DNA of 16,479 nucleotides, taken from the NCBI GenBank assembly GCA_001818015.1, contig MHJO01000010.1:1-16479 (forward strand), in the 5' to 3' direction. Source of the DNA: Candidatus Harrisonbacteria bacterium RIFOXYD1_FULL_40_9. Lineage in GTDB: Bacteria > Patescibacteriota > Minisyncoccia > UBA6257 > XYD1-FULL-40-9. This document shows, piece after piece, positions 1 to 7,597 of the stretch (within the stretch, counting starts at the first letter, position 1; the number at the start of each line of letters is the position of its first letter). Both the position numbers and the translations under genes were made by a program. The notes under the pieces were generated by a model. The model did not search any database. It was not told the DNA's origin and saw nothing but the letters and a program-made list of their open reading frames with translations.

Positions 1-483
1 ATCCTTGTGGGCTGCTCCTTTATGGAGCTCAAGGCTCAGGCCACGCCGAGTCCGGCTCCGAGTCCGACTCCGAGTCCGGCTCCGAGTCCGGCTCCGAGCC
101 CGGCTCCGAGTCCGGCTCCGACCGCGAGTCCTGCTCCGACCTTCTTCGTCCGCAACAGAAGAGAAGTGATCGTCAAGGGCGAAGTTCAGCCCAAGCCGAC
201 GATCACCGTCCTCCCGGCGAGCGTCGAGGGGTGGACCGTCCTGTGTCGAGTAGACACATGGACGGAGTACTTCGAGCTCACACTGCCGTCCACTGCGACC
301 GAGTGGGAGGCAGTGCCCGGATCGAGGGTCGCCGCCCTCGAGTGCGAGCTCCAGGGAGGCGCAAATGCTCGGAGCACGCCGGGGAATGCCGGCGTGGTCC
401 CAAAAGTCGACAAGGTGGTGGTTCGATTCAGGGTTTCGGGAGCGAGGCTCACCGAAACTCCGATCGACATCACCTTCCGGTAG
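1..483 (+). CDS. Lipoprotein with Pro/Ser-rich repeat linker, 5'-truncated by window edge
   Basis: The frame is open to the first base of the window, so the true start lies outside. The first codons read I-L-V-G-C-S, which fits a lipobox (L-V-G-C) at the end of a lipoprotein signal peptide. The GTG at 7 is therefore probably the lipobox valine and not a start. After the cysteine comes a low-complexity linker of alternating Pro-Ala/Pro-Ser, then about 110 residues predicted as a soluble beta-rich domain with two cysteines, which I do not recognise. The likely role is a surface-anchored protein on an extended stalk. Third codon positions are almost all G or C, unlike every other gene here, which suggests transfer or an assembly join. 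A strong terminator follows the TAG. The reading frame is clear; the function is unknown. Confidence 0.7.
   Translation: MLVGCSFMELKAQATPSPAPSPTPSPAPSPAPSPAPSPAPTASPAPTFFVRNRREVIVKGEVQPKPTITVLPASVEGWTVLCRVDTWTEYFELTLPSTATEWEAVPGSRVAALECELQGGANARSTPGNAGVVPKVDKVVVRFRVSGARLTETPIDITFR
48..137 (+). repeat. 12-bp tandem repeat encoding Pro-Ser-Pro-Ala linker
   Basis: Six back-to-back 12-bp units of the form GAGTCCGGCTCC occupy 48-119, with single-base variants (GAC for GGC in unit 2, GCC for TCC in unit 5). A seventh unit lies at 126-137 after a 6-bp insertion. All are in frame with the lipoprotein, so copy-number change alters only linker length. Confidence 0.9.
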
Positions 484-507
484 AAGTTTTTTTCACAACC
501 ACAAACC

Positions 508-540
508 AGGCCCGTCAAGACGACGGGCCTTCACTTTTTC
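508..540 (+). terminator. Rho-independent terminator of the lipoprotein gene
   Basis: A perfect 9-bp stem (AGGCCCGTC at 508-516 with GACGGGCCT at 522-530) has a 5-base loop and is followed by a T-rich run to 540. It lies 24 bases after the stop codon. Confidence 0.9.
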
Positions 541-545
541 ATAAT

Positions 546-574
546 TTGCATTTATTTTAAAAACGTTGTATTAT
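546..574 (+). promoter_or_regulatory. Candidate promoter for the SPFH gene
   Basis: TTGCAT at 546-551 and TATTAT at 569-574 are separated by 17 bp. The -10 matches the consensus at five of six bases and the -35 at only three. Transcription would start near 581, giving a leader of about 28 bases with a weak AGG ribosome-binding sequence at 601-603. Confidence 0.45.
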
Positions 575-608
575 ATGCGAAGTCCATTTCCAACAACACG
601 AGGCGCTT

Positions 609-1541
609 ATGATCTTCCACACGATTATCCTTGTACTTTTTTGCGGAATAGTAATAGTACTTTTGCTACAAGCATTCATTATTGTGCCTACGTATCATTA
701 CGGAGTCGTTACGCGGTTCAGCAGACGCACGGGAAGATGCGTTAAAGAAGGACTGCGTATCAAAATACCGCTCATAGACGAAATCGAACTCTATGATGCG
801 CAGATCAAAACGACGCCTGTATCAGTCGTCGTAAATACGGAGGATAAGCAAGATATCACCGTCTACGGTTCGCTCAAATGGCAGCCAGATATTCAACTTA
901 TGATGCGCTACACCGAACTCAGTGAAGATACGCTCAAAAATGGAATTATTGATTCCATAAAATCAACACTCGGAGAGATTGCGGGGAATAATAGCTCGAG
1001 TTCCTTCACCACAAATCTGAAAATCGTTGAGCTTCTCATTAATTGCACATTTCGGCTCGAAACACCGCCTCATCTAAGAAGCGGCACAGTGGTAATAAAA
1101 AAAGATATTCTTGATTATTATGACAAGAGAAGAAGTACCATAGACTTTATGCTAAAAAATGACGAGAAGCACCACGAACGATCGCCGTTCGAAGAGCGAT
1201 ACGGTATCCATGTGGTTATATTTGATCTTTCGGATATTAAATTACCAGAAAAAACTCAAGCATCTCTTGAAAAGAGAAAGCAGGCAGACGCGGATACAGA
1301 CGCCGCAGAAACACGGATGAGAAGAGTTGAAATCCAGGCCGCAAAACTTATAGAAAAAGGTGTAGATCCTCAAGCCGCGATTCTCACCGCCGCGAAAGCA
1401 AACGGCATCGAGATCAGTGGCCAAATATATAGTGGCGCAATGCCTATCCAGGATATCCTTATGAGTGTTGCAAAGAAAATCGGCGGAGGAGATACGCCAA
1501 AAAGCAAGAATGATGGAGTGCCAAGAAGAAAAGGAAAGTAG
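609..1541 (+). CDS. SPFH/band-7 (stomatin/prohibitin-like) membrane protein
   Basis: This 310-residue protein starts with one transmembrane helix (about residues 4-26). An SPFH domain follows: Y-G-V-V-T-R-F near residue 31, E-G-L-R-I-K-I-P-L-I-D at about 47-57, then Y-D-A-Q and G-S-L-K-W-Q-P-D near 87-94, all typical of stomatin/prohibitin/HflK-C relatives. Residues from about 215 are charged and predicted coiled coil, then an Ala-rich tail. Members of this family form large membrane rings or microdomains that scaffold other membrane proteins or proteases. The window has neither an NfeD partner nor FtsH. Instead an unrecognised single-pass membrane protein follows after 6 bases, presumably in the same operon. 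The family call is firm; the specific role is unknown. Confidence 0.85.
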   Translation: MIFHTIILVLFCGIVIVLLLQAFIIVPTYHYGVVTRFSRRTGRCVKEGLRIKIPLIDEIELYDAQIKTTPVSVVVNTEDKQDITVYGSLKWQPDIQLMMRYTELSEDTLKNGIIDSIKSTLGEIAGNNSSSSFTTNLKIVELLINCTFRLETPPHLRSGTVVIKKDILDYYDKRRSTIDFMLKNDEKHHERSPFEERYGIHVVIFDLSDIKLPEKTQASLEKRKQADADTDAAETRMRRVEIQAAKLIEKGVDPQAAILTAAKANGIEISGQIYSGAMPIQDILMSVAKKIGGGDTPKSKNDGVPRRKGK

Positions 1542-1547
1542 GCGTAA

Positions 1548-2033
1548 ATGCACTCAACCAAAGCTCAATCACTTTTAGGAAAGAAACCGACGCTTATTAT
1601 TACTGGGATAATTGCATTCCTCTTAGGCACAGTACTTATTATTGAATACACAATAGATATTGACGATTGGTGGAATAAGAGAAAATTAGCGCGCACACTA
1701 AGCAAAAACGCAGACATATCAAATTCGAATACGATAAGCAAAGAAGAAATTGTCTATATTACAAGGGAACGAAATTTTCAAAAAATACTCGTGGTTCCCT
1801 ATGAGTGGAGACGCATCTATTTTGAACCCGGACGCATGTGGACCCTAAAGCCAACACACGGAATAGATCTTGAAATAAAATGGAAAGAATATGATGTGCC
1901 TCGAAGAATAAATATGGCGCTAAAGCCACACGAGAACCCCGAAAATAGAAAAGAAATAATTGATGGAGTAGAGGGTCCTCAGTGGATAAGAAGCGTACGA
2001 AAGCCCACTGAAGTCCTCTTGTGGGTAAAATAA
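1548..2033 (+). CDS. Unrecognised single-pass membrane protein, possible SPFH partner
   Basis: This 161-residue protein has one clear transmembrane helix (about residues 17-34). A strongly charged segment rich in Lys, Arg and Asn follows, then a predicted mixed alpha/beta domain with two Trp-containing stretches near its end. No cysteines are visible and I recognise no family. Its ATG lies 6 bases after the stop of the SPFH gene, and a GTAGG element overlapping that stop may serve as ribosome-binding site. Translation is therefore probably coupled, which hints that the protein works with the SPFH protein at the membrane. A hairpin terminator follows. Confidence 0.7.
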   Translation: MHSTKAQSLLGKKPTLIITGIIAFLLGTVLIIEYTIDIDDWWNKRKLARTLSKNADISNSNTISKEEIVYITRERNFQKILVVPYEWRRIYFEPGRMWTLKPTHGIDLEIKWKEYDVPRRINMALKPHENPENRKEIIDGVEGPQWIRSVRKPTEVLLWVK

Positions 2034-2050
2034 AACCACACACAAACAAC

Positions 2051-2089
2051 ACAGCCCACACTCACGTGCAGGCTGTTTTCTTTTTATTA
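2051..2089. terminator. Hairpin between convergent operons
   Basis: ACAGCC at 2051-2056 pairs with GGCTGT at 2071-2076. A small inner stem (CAC at 2059-2061 with GTG at 2066-2068) lies across a 2x2 internal loop. On the plus strand TTTTCTTTTTATT follows, a good terminator for the SPFH operon. It also lies just downstream of the minus-strand pilin genes ending at 2106 and may stop that transcript, although the minus-side T tract is weaker. Confidence 0.65.
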
Positions 2090-2105
2090 CTTGTTGATAT
2101 GGAAA

Positions 2106-2459
2106 TTAATTTACACCAAGAAAATTCTGAACAAAGGAAACCACTCCCCGAGCAAGAAATGCAACCGCTACGCCTACTGCTGCGTAGAGTAATTTATTAT
2201 GAGCATCTTGCACTTTTTTTTCATCTCCCTCTGAGGTGAGATAAAGATATGCGGCGCTTAATACCATAAATGTTGCATAGACAAGCAATAAGGTGAAAAG
2301 CCAACCTAAAGCCTTATCGATAAATCCTAAGACATCATTAAAACTCTTCACCGGAGACTCTGGTAATGTTTCTCGAACAGGGACAGGGCTTTGCCCATAC
2401 GCAATAAATGGCAACGAAGCGCTGAGAATTACAACCACTTTTTTAACTAATTGAGACAT
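2106..2459 (-). CDS. Pilin-like (TrbC/VirB2-type) two-helix membrane protein, copy 3
   Basis: 117 residues. A signal-peptide-like N terminus ends near the Ala-Tyr-Gly-Gln at about 20-23. A short Pro-rich linker follows, then two hydrophobic helices (about 50-75 and 88-112). Between them is the hinge A-Y-L-Y-L-T-S-E-G-D with nearby lysines, the signature of small TrbC/VirB2-like pilin proteins common in Patescibacteria. Such proteins are proposed to be membrane or secreted pilin subunits; that function is inferred from the fold, not demonstrated for this group. It is last of three tandem paralogues and sits 53 bases below the second. It lies just before the convergent hairpin. Confidence 0.75.
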   Translation of the reverse strand: MSQLVKKVVVILSASLPFIAYGQSPVPVRETLPESPVKSFNDVLGFIDKALGWLFTLLLVYATFMVLSAAYLYLTSEGDEKKVQDAHNKLLYAAVGVAVAFLARGVVSFVQNFLGVN

Positions 2460-2512
2460 ATATAATCTTATTTTTAAAACCGACCTTTCATGAAAACAAT
2501 TCGAGTGGATCC

Positions 2513-2986
2513 CTACTTCTTAAAAAAATCTTGAATGACATATACAAACCCGGACCCTACGAGAATAATAGCATAGCCGAGCGCTGCGTACAAAATAATC
2601 CACTTACCTTCCTCAAATTTCTTTGGGTCTCCTGCGGAAACCATAATTTTATAGGCTCCGTAAAGAATCATGCCCGCGGCAATAGGAATGGCAATTATTT
2701 GAAGAGCTTCTGCAATCTTTTTAATAAGCTCCGTGATACTACTTACCCCTAAAGGATTTGGTATTTTAAAAGACTTACCGGCATTGGGATTGCCTCCTGC
2801 TGCCTTAGGAGTAGTCGGCTCCACAGCTCCGCCAACTTTTACATCACCTGGAACCGTAATTTGTCCGCCCACTCCTTGTGCATATGATTCATGTATGCCA
2901 AAAAAATTTAAAAACAAAAATCCAGAAACAAATACAACCGCACTATATTTTCTTATCATACCTCTATTATCGAATATCATATCCAT
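2513..2986 (-). CDS. Pilin-like (TrbC/VirB2-type) two-helix membrane protein, copy 2
   Basis: 157 residues from the ATG at 2986. In-frame ATGs at 2980 and 2959 are alternatives, and the last would begin directly with the Lys-Arg of the signal peptide. The signal peptide appears to end at Y-A-Q-G. A Gly/Pro/Thr-rich linker of about 45 residues follows, longer than in the other two copies. Then come two helices (about 92-118 and 130-152) flanking the hinge G-A-Y-K-I-M-V-S-A-G-D-P-K-K, clearly homologous to copies 1 and 3. The gap to the upstream gene is 15 bases, so co-transcription is likely. The predicted role is a pilin or envelope subunit. Confidence 0.75.
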   Translation of the reverse strand: MDMIFDNRGMIRKYSAVVFVSGFLFLNFFGIHESYAQGVGGQITVPGDVKVGGAVEPTTPKAAGGNPNAGKSFKIPNPLGVSSITELIKKIAEALQIIAIPIAAGMILYGAYKIMVSAGDPKKFEEGKWIILYAALGYAIILVGSGFVYVIQDFFKK

Positions 2987-3001
2987 AGAAGCAAACGGAT
3001 T

Positions 3002-3436
3002 TTATTTCCCACACAATTGACTTAAATCTTTCCACCCCCCGATGAAGCTTTGAAAATCTTTCGCATCCCCCACAACAAGAGACAAAAATGTATTTAGAAT
3101 CATCCATGATCCCAAAACAAGTATCAGTCCAAAAAATGCCGCCTTAAATATACCAATCCCTTTTTTATACCATTCCGGCGAAGCACCACTCATCATAATA
3201 TACGCACCTCCTATAAGAATAAAAATCACTCCTATGGGAATTGAAGCAACAAAAATGAAATTCACTATATTCTGAAATGTCGCCGCAAGCGCACATAGAT
3301 TACACTGATCAACAATAGCCTTTTCCCCTATTTGGGGATCGCACCCAATAAGATTTTCTTGTGCAAAAAGAGGTGTTGCACTAAAAACGACAACTACAAA
3401 AATAAATACGAAGTAATGCACTATTTTTTTATTCAT
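3002..3436 (-). CDS. Pilin-like (TrbC/VirB2-type) two-helix membrane protein, copy 1
   Basis: I place the start at the ATG at 3436, giving 144 residues beginning M-N-K-K. A GTG at 3451 would add five residues and overlap the upstream gene by 11 bases. Starting at 3436 gives a normal Lys-Lys signal peptide ending at F-A-Q-E. A segment of about 30 residues with four cysteines (including C-N-L-C) follows, then two helices around the hinge G-A-Y-I-M-M-S-G-A-S-P, and a final cysteine. The Cys cluster is absent from copies 2 and 3 and could form disulfides outside the membrane. The start lies 4 bases after the stop of the solute-binding protein gene, so translation is probably coupled. Confidence 0.75.
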   Translation of the reverse strand: MNKKIVHYFVFIFVVVVFSATPLFAQENLIGCDPQIGEKAIVDQCNLCALAATFQNIVNFIFVASIPIGVIFILIGGAYIMMSGASPEWYKKGIGIFKAAFFGLILVLGSWMILNTFLSLVVGDAKDFQSFIGGWKDLSQLCGK

Positions 3437-3440
3437 ATCA

Positions 3441-4736
3441 TTATTGAGCACGTTGATTCATTAAGCTCGTCACACGCGCTTCTGCCTCTTCGAGTGCGGA
3501 GTTTCCAGGAAGACGGCCTCCAAGCACCGCAGAGACTGCCTGCGAAAAGATGTCCGCAGTTTTTTCGCTATCAACTTGAGGCCATGAACGAGCGATAAGC
3601 GCCTGCTTCGCGAAAACTCCAGCTTCGCCATTATTACCATACTCTGCAATGAGCGTACGGAGCGCGGGAGAATGATTACCAAGACGCATATATTCTTTTA
3701 GGGCGCTTGCCTCTGTCGCCAAATGAAGCACGAAACGAAGTGCTGCCTCAGGATACTGAGTTTGATGAGATACTGAAAGCCCGAGGTAACGAGCGCCCGC
3801 AACTGATTGAATTACTCCCCGGGGCTGAGGGAATGAAGCAATGCCGATTCTCAAGAATGGATTACGCGTTTTTACATATTTCAAAGCTCCTTCATAGTGA
3901 ACCAGCATCGCAGTTCTTTGATCAGCAAATGCATTTAAAGCGCTACCCACGCTATCATTCCATGTATATGCGGCATTTTTAGGATCGGAGAACTTAAGAT
4001 AGAAGTTAAATGCCTCTTTTCCAATAGCATTCGCGAATGTTGCCTGCGTGAAATCACCATTTACCATCTCAGTGCCTGATTGAAGCATAAGAGTTGAAAT
4101 AATATCTGACATATTATCAATCGACCGCTTTGACCCACCAAGTGCGATCGCGGCACGCTCAATGCGCCCAAGCGAGGTGAGCGCGCGAAGCCGAGGAATA
4201 AGATTTATTACTTCTTGCCAATCCCGAGGAGGGGCTACTATCCCCTCATTATCAAAAATATCTTTATTATAAAAAAGCGCGAGCGTATCAATATATAAAG
4301 GCAAGGAGAAGATTACCCCATCAGCAGCAAAATCTTGTTCTGCAATACGAGGAAAAAGCTCACGAAATGATTGGAGTGTGAGCATCGCCTCAGGAACGGG
4401 GTATAGTTTATTGTAATGTTTTGGAACCCATGTGTTGTCAATCACGAATACATCCGGGCCATTCCCTGCGGCAAGCGCATCAACAAGCGAAGATTCATAT
4501 AGCGCAGAATCTACTTTTTTATACGACACCTTTACTCCCGGATATACTGCATTAAATCCTTTAATAAGCGGATCAACTATGCTCGATTCTTCCACCCCCC
4601 ACACGGATAGTTCCGCTTTCAATTGATCTTCGGGACCAACACGAAGACCAGGAATAACTCCCGTAAAAACGAGTCCAAAAAAGAAAATAATACTTCCGAC
4701 GATGCCGATCACTATGCGCTGAGAACGAGAAAACAT
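3441..4736 (-). CDS. Membrane-anchored extracellular solute-binding protein (ABC sugar-type, family 1)
   Basis: 431 residues. An uncleaved-looking transmembrane helix (about 8-29) precedes a full periplasmic-binding-protein fold. It begins L-S-V-W-G at about 43-47, then F-N-A-V-Y-P-G-V-K-V at 61-70, the G-P-D-V-F-V-I-D strand near 93-100, and a S-L-P-L-Y-I-D-T-L-A-L-F-Y-N motif typical of MalE/UgpB-like proteins. There is no lipobox and apparently no cysteine anywhere, so the anchor would be the helix and not a lipid. Family members capture sugars or glycerol-phosphate-type ligands for an ABC importer. No permease or ATPase gene lies in the window, so it may serve a distant importer or act as a receptor. 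It lies 15 bases after gyrA and 4 bases before the pilin genes. Confidence 0.85.
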   Translation of the reverse strand: MFSRSQRIVIGIVGSIIFFFGLVFTGVIPGLRVGPEDQLKAELSVWGVEESSIVDPLIKGFNAVYPGVKVSYKKVDSALYESSLVDALAAGNGPDVFVIDNTWVPKHYNKLYPVPEAMLTLQSFRELFPRIAEQDFAADGVIFSLPLYIDTLALFYNKDIFDNEGIVAPPRDWQEVINLIPRLRALTSLGRIERAAIALGGSKRSIDNMSDIISTLMLQSGTEMVNGDFTQATFANAIGKEAFNFYLKFSDPKNAAYTWNDSVGSALNAFADQRTAMLVHYEGALKYVKTRNPFLRIGIASFPQPRGVIQSVAGARYLGLSVSHQTQYPEAALRFVLHLATEASALKEYMRLGNHSPALRTLIAEYGNNGEAGVFAKQALIARSWPQVDSEKTADIFSQAVSAVLGGRLPGNSALEEAEARVTSLMNQRAQ

Positions 4737-4751
4737 ACATTAAGTATAATC

Positions 4752-7208
4752 TCAAAGAGTAACGGCGCCAATTAATTGATCGCCTGCATTTAATTTCATT
4801 ACTCGCACTCCTTGAGTCGCACGCCCCGCGAGCCTAATGCTTGCAATCTCGATGCGAATAACTTGGCCTTTCGCCGATAACGCAAGGAGCTCTATTTCTT
4901 CATCAATAATCTGTGCACTAATAATGACGCCTGTCTTGTTGGTAAGTTTGAGTGTTTTTATACCAGAACCACCTCGCTTCTGAACTTTGTATTCGGTAAG
5001 CGAAGTTTGTTTTGCAAATCCATGCGCAGTAACCACAAGAAAACGGGCTTTCTTTGTGTCTTTTTCAATCACCCCAAGGGAACTGATTTCATCTTTTTCT
5101 TTTAACTTAATTGCGCGAACACCTCCCGCACCTCGTCCCATCGCCCGAAGCTGTGATTCCCTAAATCGAATCGCCTGACCAAAACGAGTTGCGATAATAA
5201 CGTCAGACTGCCACGATGAAAGCTTTACCTCCTGAAGCAAGTCTCCTTTTTTAAGCCCGATTGCGATAATTCCCGTACGCCTTACATTTGCAAAATCCCG
5301 AAGGTTTGTTTTTTTGATCATTCCTTGCTTAGTCACCATAATAAGAGAGTGAGAAGACGCTTCCTCGGACTTTGCCTTTGAAGATGAGGCATAACTTACG
5401 ATTGCGCTGATTTTTTCCTCCTGTGGAATTTCGAGGAAGTTATGAATTGATTTGCCCTTTGAAGTCCTACTTGATGCAGGAATATCATATACACGAGTTT
5501 GAAACACTCGGCCTCTGTCCGTAAAGAATAAAATATAATCGTGGGTATTTGCAGAAAGTAACTGTGTTAAAAAATCCTCCTCTGCAAGATCAGAACCTAT
5601 CAAGCCCTTTCCTCCACGCTTCTGCATCTTAAATGAAGAAGGAGCCATGCGCTTGATATTTCCACTCTTTGAGAAAGTAATCACTGTTTCTTCCTGAGGA
5701 ATAAGGTCTTCTTCGTTGAATTCCTTAAGACTTCCTGCGACAACTTTTGTCCTTCGTTCGTCTCCAAATTTCTTTCGTACATCGGCGAGTTCATCTTTAA
5801 TAACTTGAAGAATCTTTTTTGGGCTCTTTAAGAGCAATTTTAAATCCTCGATAAGCTTCCTCTTCTCCTTTAACTCATCTTCGATTCTTTGGCGCTCCAA
5901 AGACGCGAGTGTTTGAAGCCTCATTTCAAGAATAGCGGTTGTTTGCCTATCGCTTAACTTAAAGATCTTCATAAGCTCTTTATGAGCCTCTTCTTTATCA
6001 GCAGACTTTTTAATAACCGCGATCACTCGATCAATGTCTGCAAGTGCAATGGAAAGTCCTTCTAAAATATGAGCACGCTCTTCAGCTCTCCGTAAGTCGA
6101 ACTCAGCACGACGACGCACCACGGTTTGCCTATGAGCCACATATGCTTGAAGCACATCCTTAAGAGACATCACTTGAGGCTGTAAGCCGTCAGCAAGCGC
6201 GAGCATATTTAAATGGAAATCCTTTTGAAGATCGGTATATTCGTAAAGTTGGTTCAAGATTTTCTGGGGAGCAGCGTCGGCCTTGAGCTCGATCACGACC
6301 CTCAGTCCAGTTCTGTCTGACTCATCGCGCACATCACGAATTCCCTCTACTTTCTTTTCTTGAACAAGATTCGCGATTTTTATAATAAGTTCAGCCTTAT
6401 TCACCTGATAAGGGATCTCGGTAATAATAATTTGCAATTGCCGAGCCTTTTCCCCTTCTTTAATATCAGCAACTCCACGAGTCGTGATTGTTCCACGACC
6501 TGTTGTGTATGCGTCAACGATCGCTTTTCTGTCATATATAATGCCTCCCGTAGGAAAATCAGGGCCCTGAAAATATTTCATAAGGGCGGGCATATCCGCT
6601 TCAGGATCATCAATAAGATGAAGCGTGGCATCAATAACCTCGCCTGCGTTATGAGGAGGAATGTTTGTTGCCATGCCAACCGCGATGCCTACGGTGCCAT
6701 TTAAAAGTAGATTAGGAAGCTTTGCGGGAAGAACTTTAGGTTCCTGACGTGTCGCATCATAGTTTGGACTCCAATCAACTGTTTCTTTATCAATATCAGT
6801 AAGCATTTCTTCCGCAATTTTCGAAAGCCGCGCCTCGGTATAACGCTCGGCTGCCGCAGGGTCACCATCAAGGCTCCCAAAGTTACCTTGTCCTTGAATA
6901 AGAGGATAACGAAGCGAAAAATCCTGAGCCATACGAACGAGAGCCTCATAAATCGGCATGTTTCCATGAGGATGATAACGACCCATCGTTTCACCGGTAA
7001 TGTTTGCTGATTTTCTAAACTTCGATCCGGAGGTAAGGCCAGAGTCCCACATCGCCCATAAAATTCTTCTCTGTACAGGCTTTAACCCATCGCGCACATC
7101 GGGAAGCGCGCGAGCAACAATCACCGACATCGCATAACTCAGATAAGACTCCTTGAGCTCTTGAGTTAATTCTCGTTTCTCTATATTACTTTTTGATTCT
7201 TCAGCCAT
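4752..7208 (-). CDS. gyrA: DNA gyrase subunit A
   Basis: The 818-residue length is normal for GyrA, the breakage-reunion subunit that introduces negative supercoils together with GyrB. The N-terminal winged-helix region carries the catalytic Tyr123 in [11 protein letters not shown] coiled-coil stretch spans about 365-480. The C-terminal pinwheel starts near 505 and contains the GyrA box Q-K-R-G-G-K-G at 529-535, which separates gyrase from topoisomerase IV. A second box-like Q-K-R-G-G-S-G lies at 743-749. The quinolone region reads [10 protein letters not shown] (79-88), so the usual Ser83 is Met and Asp87 is Glu. The gene starts one base after the stop of the upstream membrane-protein gene and lacks an obvious Shine-Dalgarno sequence, so translation is probably coupled. 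GyrB is not in the window. Confidence 0.97.
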   Translation of the reverse strand: MAEESKSNIEKRELTQELKESYLSYAMSVIVARALPDVRDGLKPVQRRILWAMWDSGLTSGSKFRKSANITGETMGRYHPHGNMPIYEALVRMAQDFSLRYPLIQGQGNFGSLDGDPAAAERYTEARLSKIAEEMLTDIDKETVDWSPNYDATRQEPKVLPAKLPNLLLNGTVGIAVGMATNIPPHNAGEVIDATLHLIDDPEADMPALMKYFQGPDFPTGGIIYDRKAIVDAYTTGRGTITTRGVADIKEGEKARQLQIIITEIPYQVNKAELIIKIANLVQEKKVEGIRDVRDESDRTGLRVVIELKADAAPQKILNQLYEYTDLQKDFHLNMLALADGLQPQVMSLKDVLQAYVAHRQTVVRRRAEFDLRRAEERAHILEGLSIALADIDRVIAVIKKSADKEEAHKELMKIFKLSDRQTTAILEMRLQTLASLERQRIEDELKEKRKLIEDLKLLLKSPKKILQVIKDELADVRKKFGDERRTKVVAGSLKEFNEEDLIPQEETVITFSKSGNIKRMAPSSFKMQKRGGKGLIGSDLAEEDFLTQLLSANTHDYILFFTDRGRVFQTRVYDIPASSRTSKGKSIHNFLEIPQEEKISAIVSYASSSKAKSEEASSHSLIMVTKQGMIKKTNLRDFANVRRTGIIAIGLKKGDLLQEVKLSSWQSDVIIATRFGQAIRFRESQLRAMGRGAGGVRAIKLKEKDEISSLGVIEKDTKKARFLVVTAHGFAKQTSLTEYKVQKRGGSGIKTLKLTNKTGVIISAQIIDEEIELLALSAKGQVIRIEIASIRLAGRATQGVRVMKLNAGDQLIGAVTL

Positions 7209-7209
7209 A

Positions 7210-7593
7210 TTAATATGAAAGTTTTTGATACGGAACTTTTTCTAATCCATCAAGAACAAAATCCGGCTTAAGGCGTCTCACCTCTATAAACCGTGCTCCC
7301 GTGAGTCCTCCAATGTATCCTAGTAATGCAGTTTTTAAAGAGGAGGCTTTAGAAAAAGAATTGCGTAACGTTCCAGAAAGCGATGGCACAACGCCCTGCT
7401 CTTCTTCGTTACTTACTTTATTACTATCCCCCCTTTCAGGAGTTACCCCGCCTATTACCGCATTAATATATACAACCCACAGCGCAATAATAAAAACAAC
7501 AGTAGTTCCGCTTAAAATCCAAAGCCACATCTTTTTCACGTCTTCGGATGACTCTTGGAGAGTAACAACAAAATGCTTGATCTGCTTTATCAT
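7210..7593 (-). CDS. Unrecognised small single-pass membrane protein
   Basis: 127 residues with one transmembrane helix (about 22-46) after a short charged cytoplasmic start. A polar, Glu/Ser-rich linker follows, then a C-terminal segment with a Gly-rich stretch ([10 protein letters not shown]) and a basic/aromatic tail. I recognise no family. It is bracketed tightly: 4 bases after the MBL-like gene and 1 base before gyrA, so it is almost certainly co-expressed with both. Its position alone does not show a link to gyrase. Confidence 0.65.
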   Translation of the reverse strand: MIKQIKHFVVTLQESSEDVKKMWLWILSGTTVVFIIALWVVYINAVIGGVTPERGDSNKVSNEEEQGVVPSLSGTLRNSFSKASSLKTALLGYIGGLTGARFIEVRRLKPDFVLDGLEKVPYQKLSY

Positions 7594-7597
7594 ATTC

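Noticed and set aside
7..9. GTG as the true start of the lipoprotein
   Set aside because: The two preceding codons are in frame and complete a lipobox, so the gene must begin upstream of the window.
48..137. Short repeats at the left edge as a CRISPR array
   Set aside because: The units are 12 bp, directly adjacent without spacers and in frame as a Pro/Ser linker.
186..560. Overlapping open frames on both strands of the lipoprotein gene
   Set aside because: They are by-products of GC-rich sequence with few stop codons; only the lipoprotein frame has a lipobox and a sensible domain layout.
4752..4754. TGA at the end of gyrA as a possible recoded glycine or tryptophan codon
   Set aside because: The frame would close four codons later anyway, tryptophan is encoded by TGG throughout, and another gene (stop at 9437) also ends in TGA.
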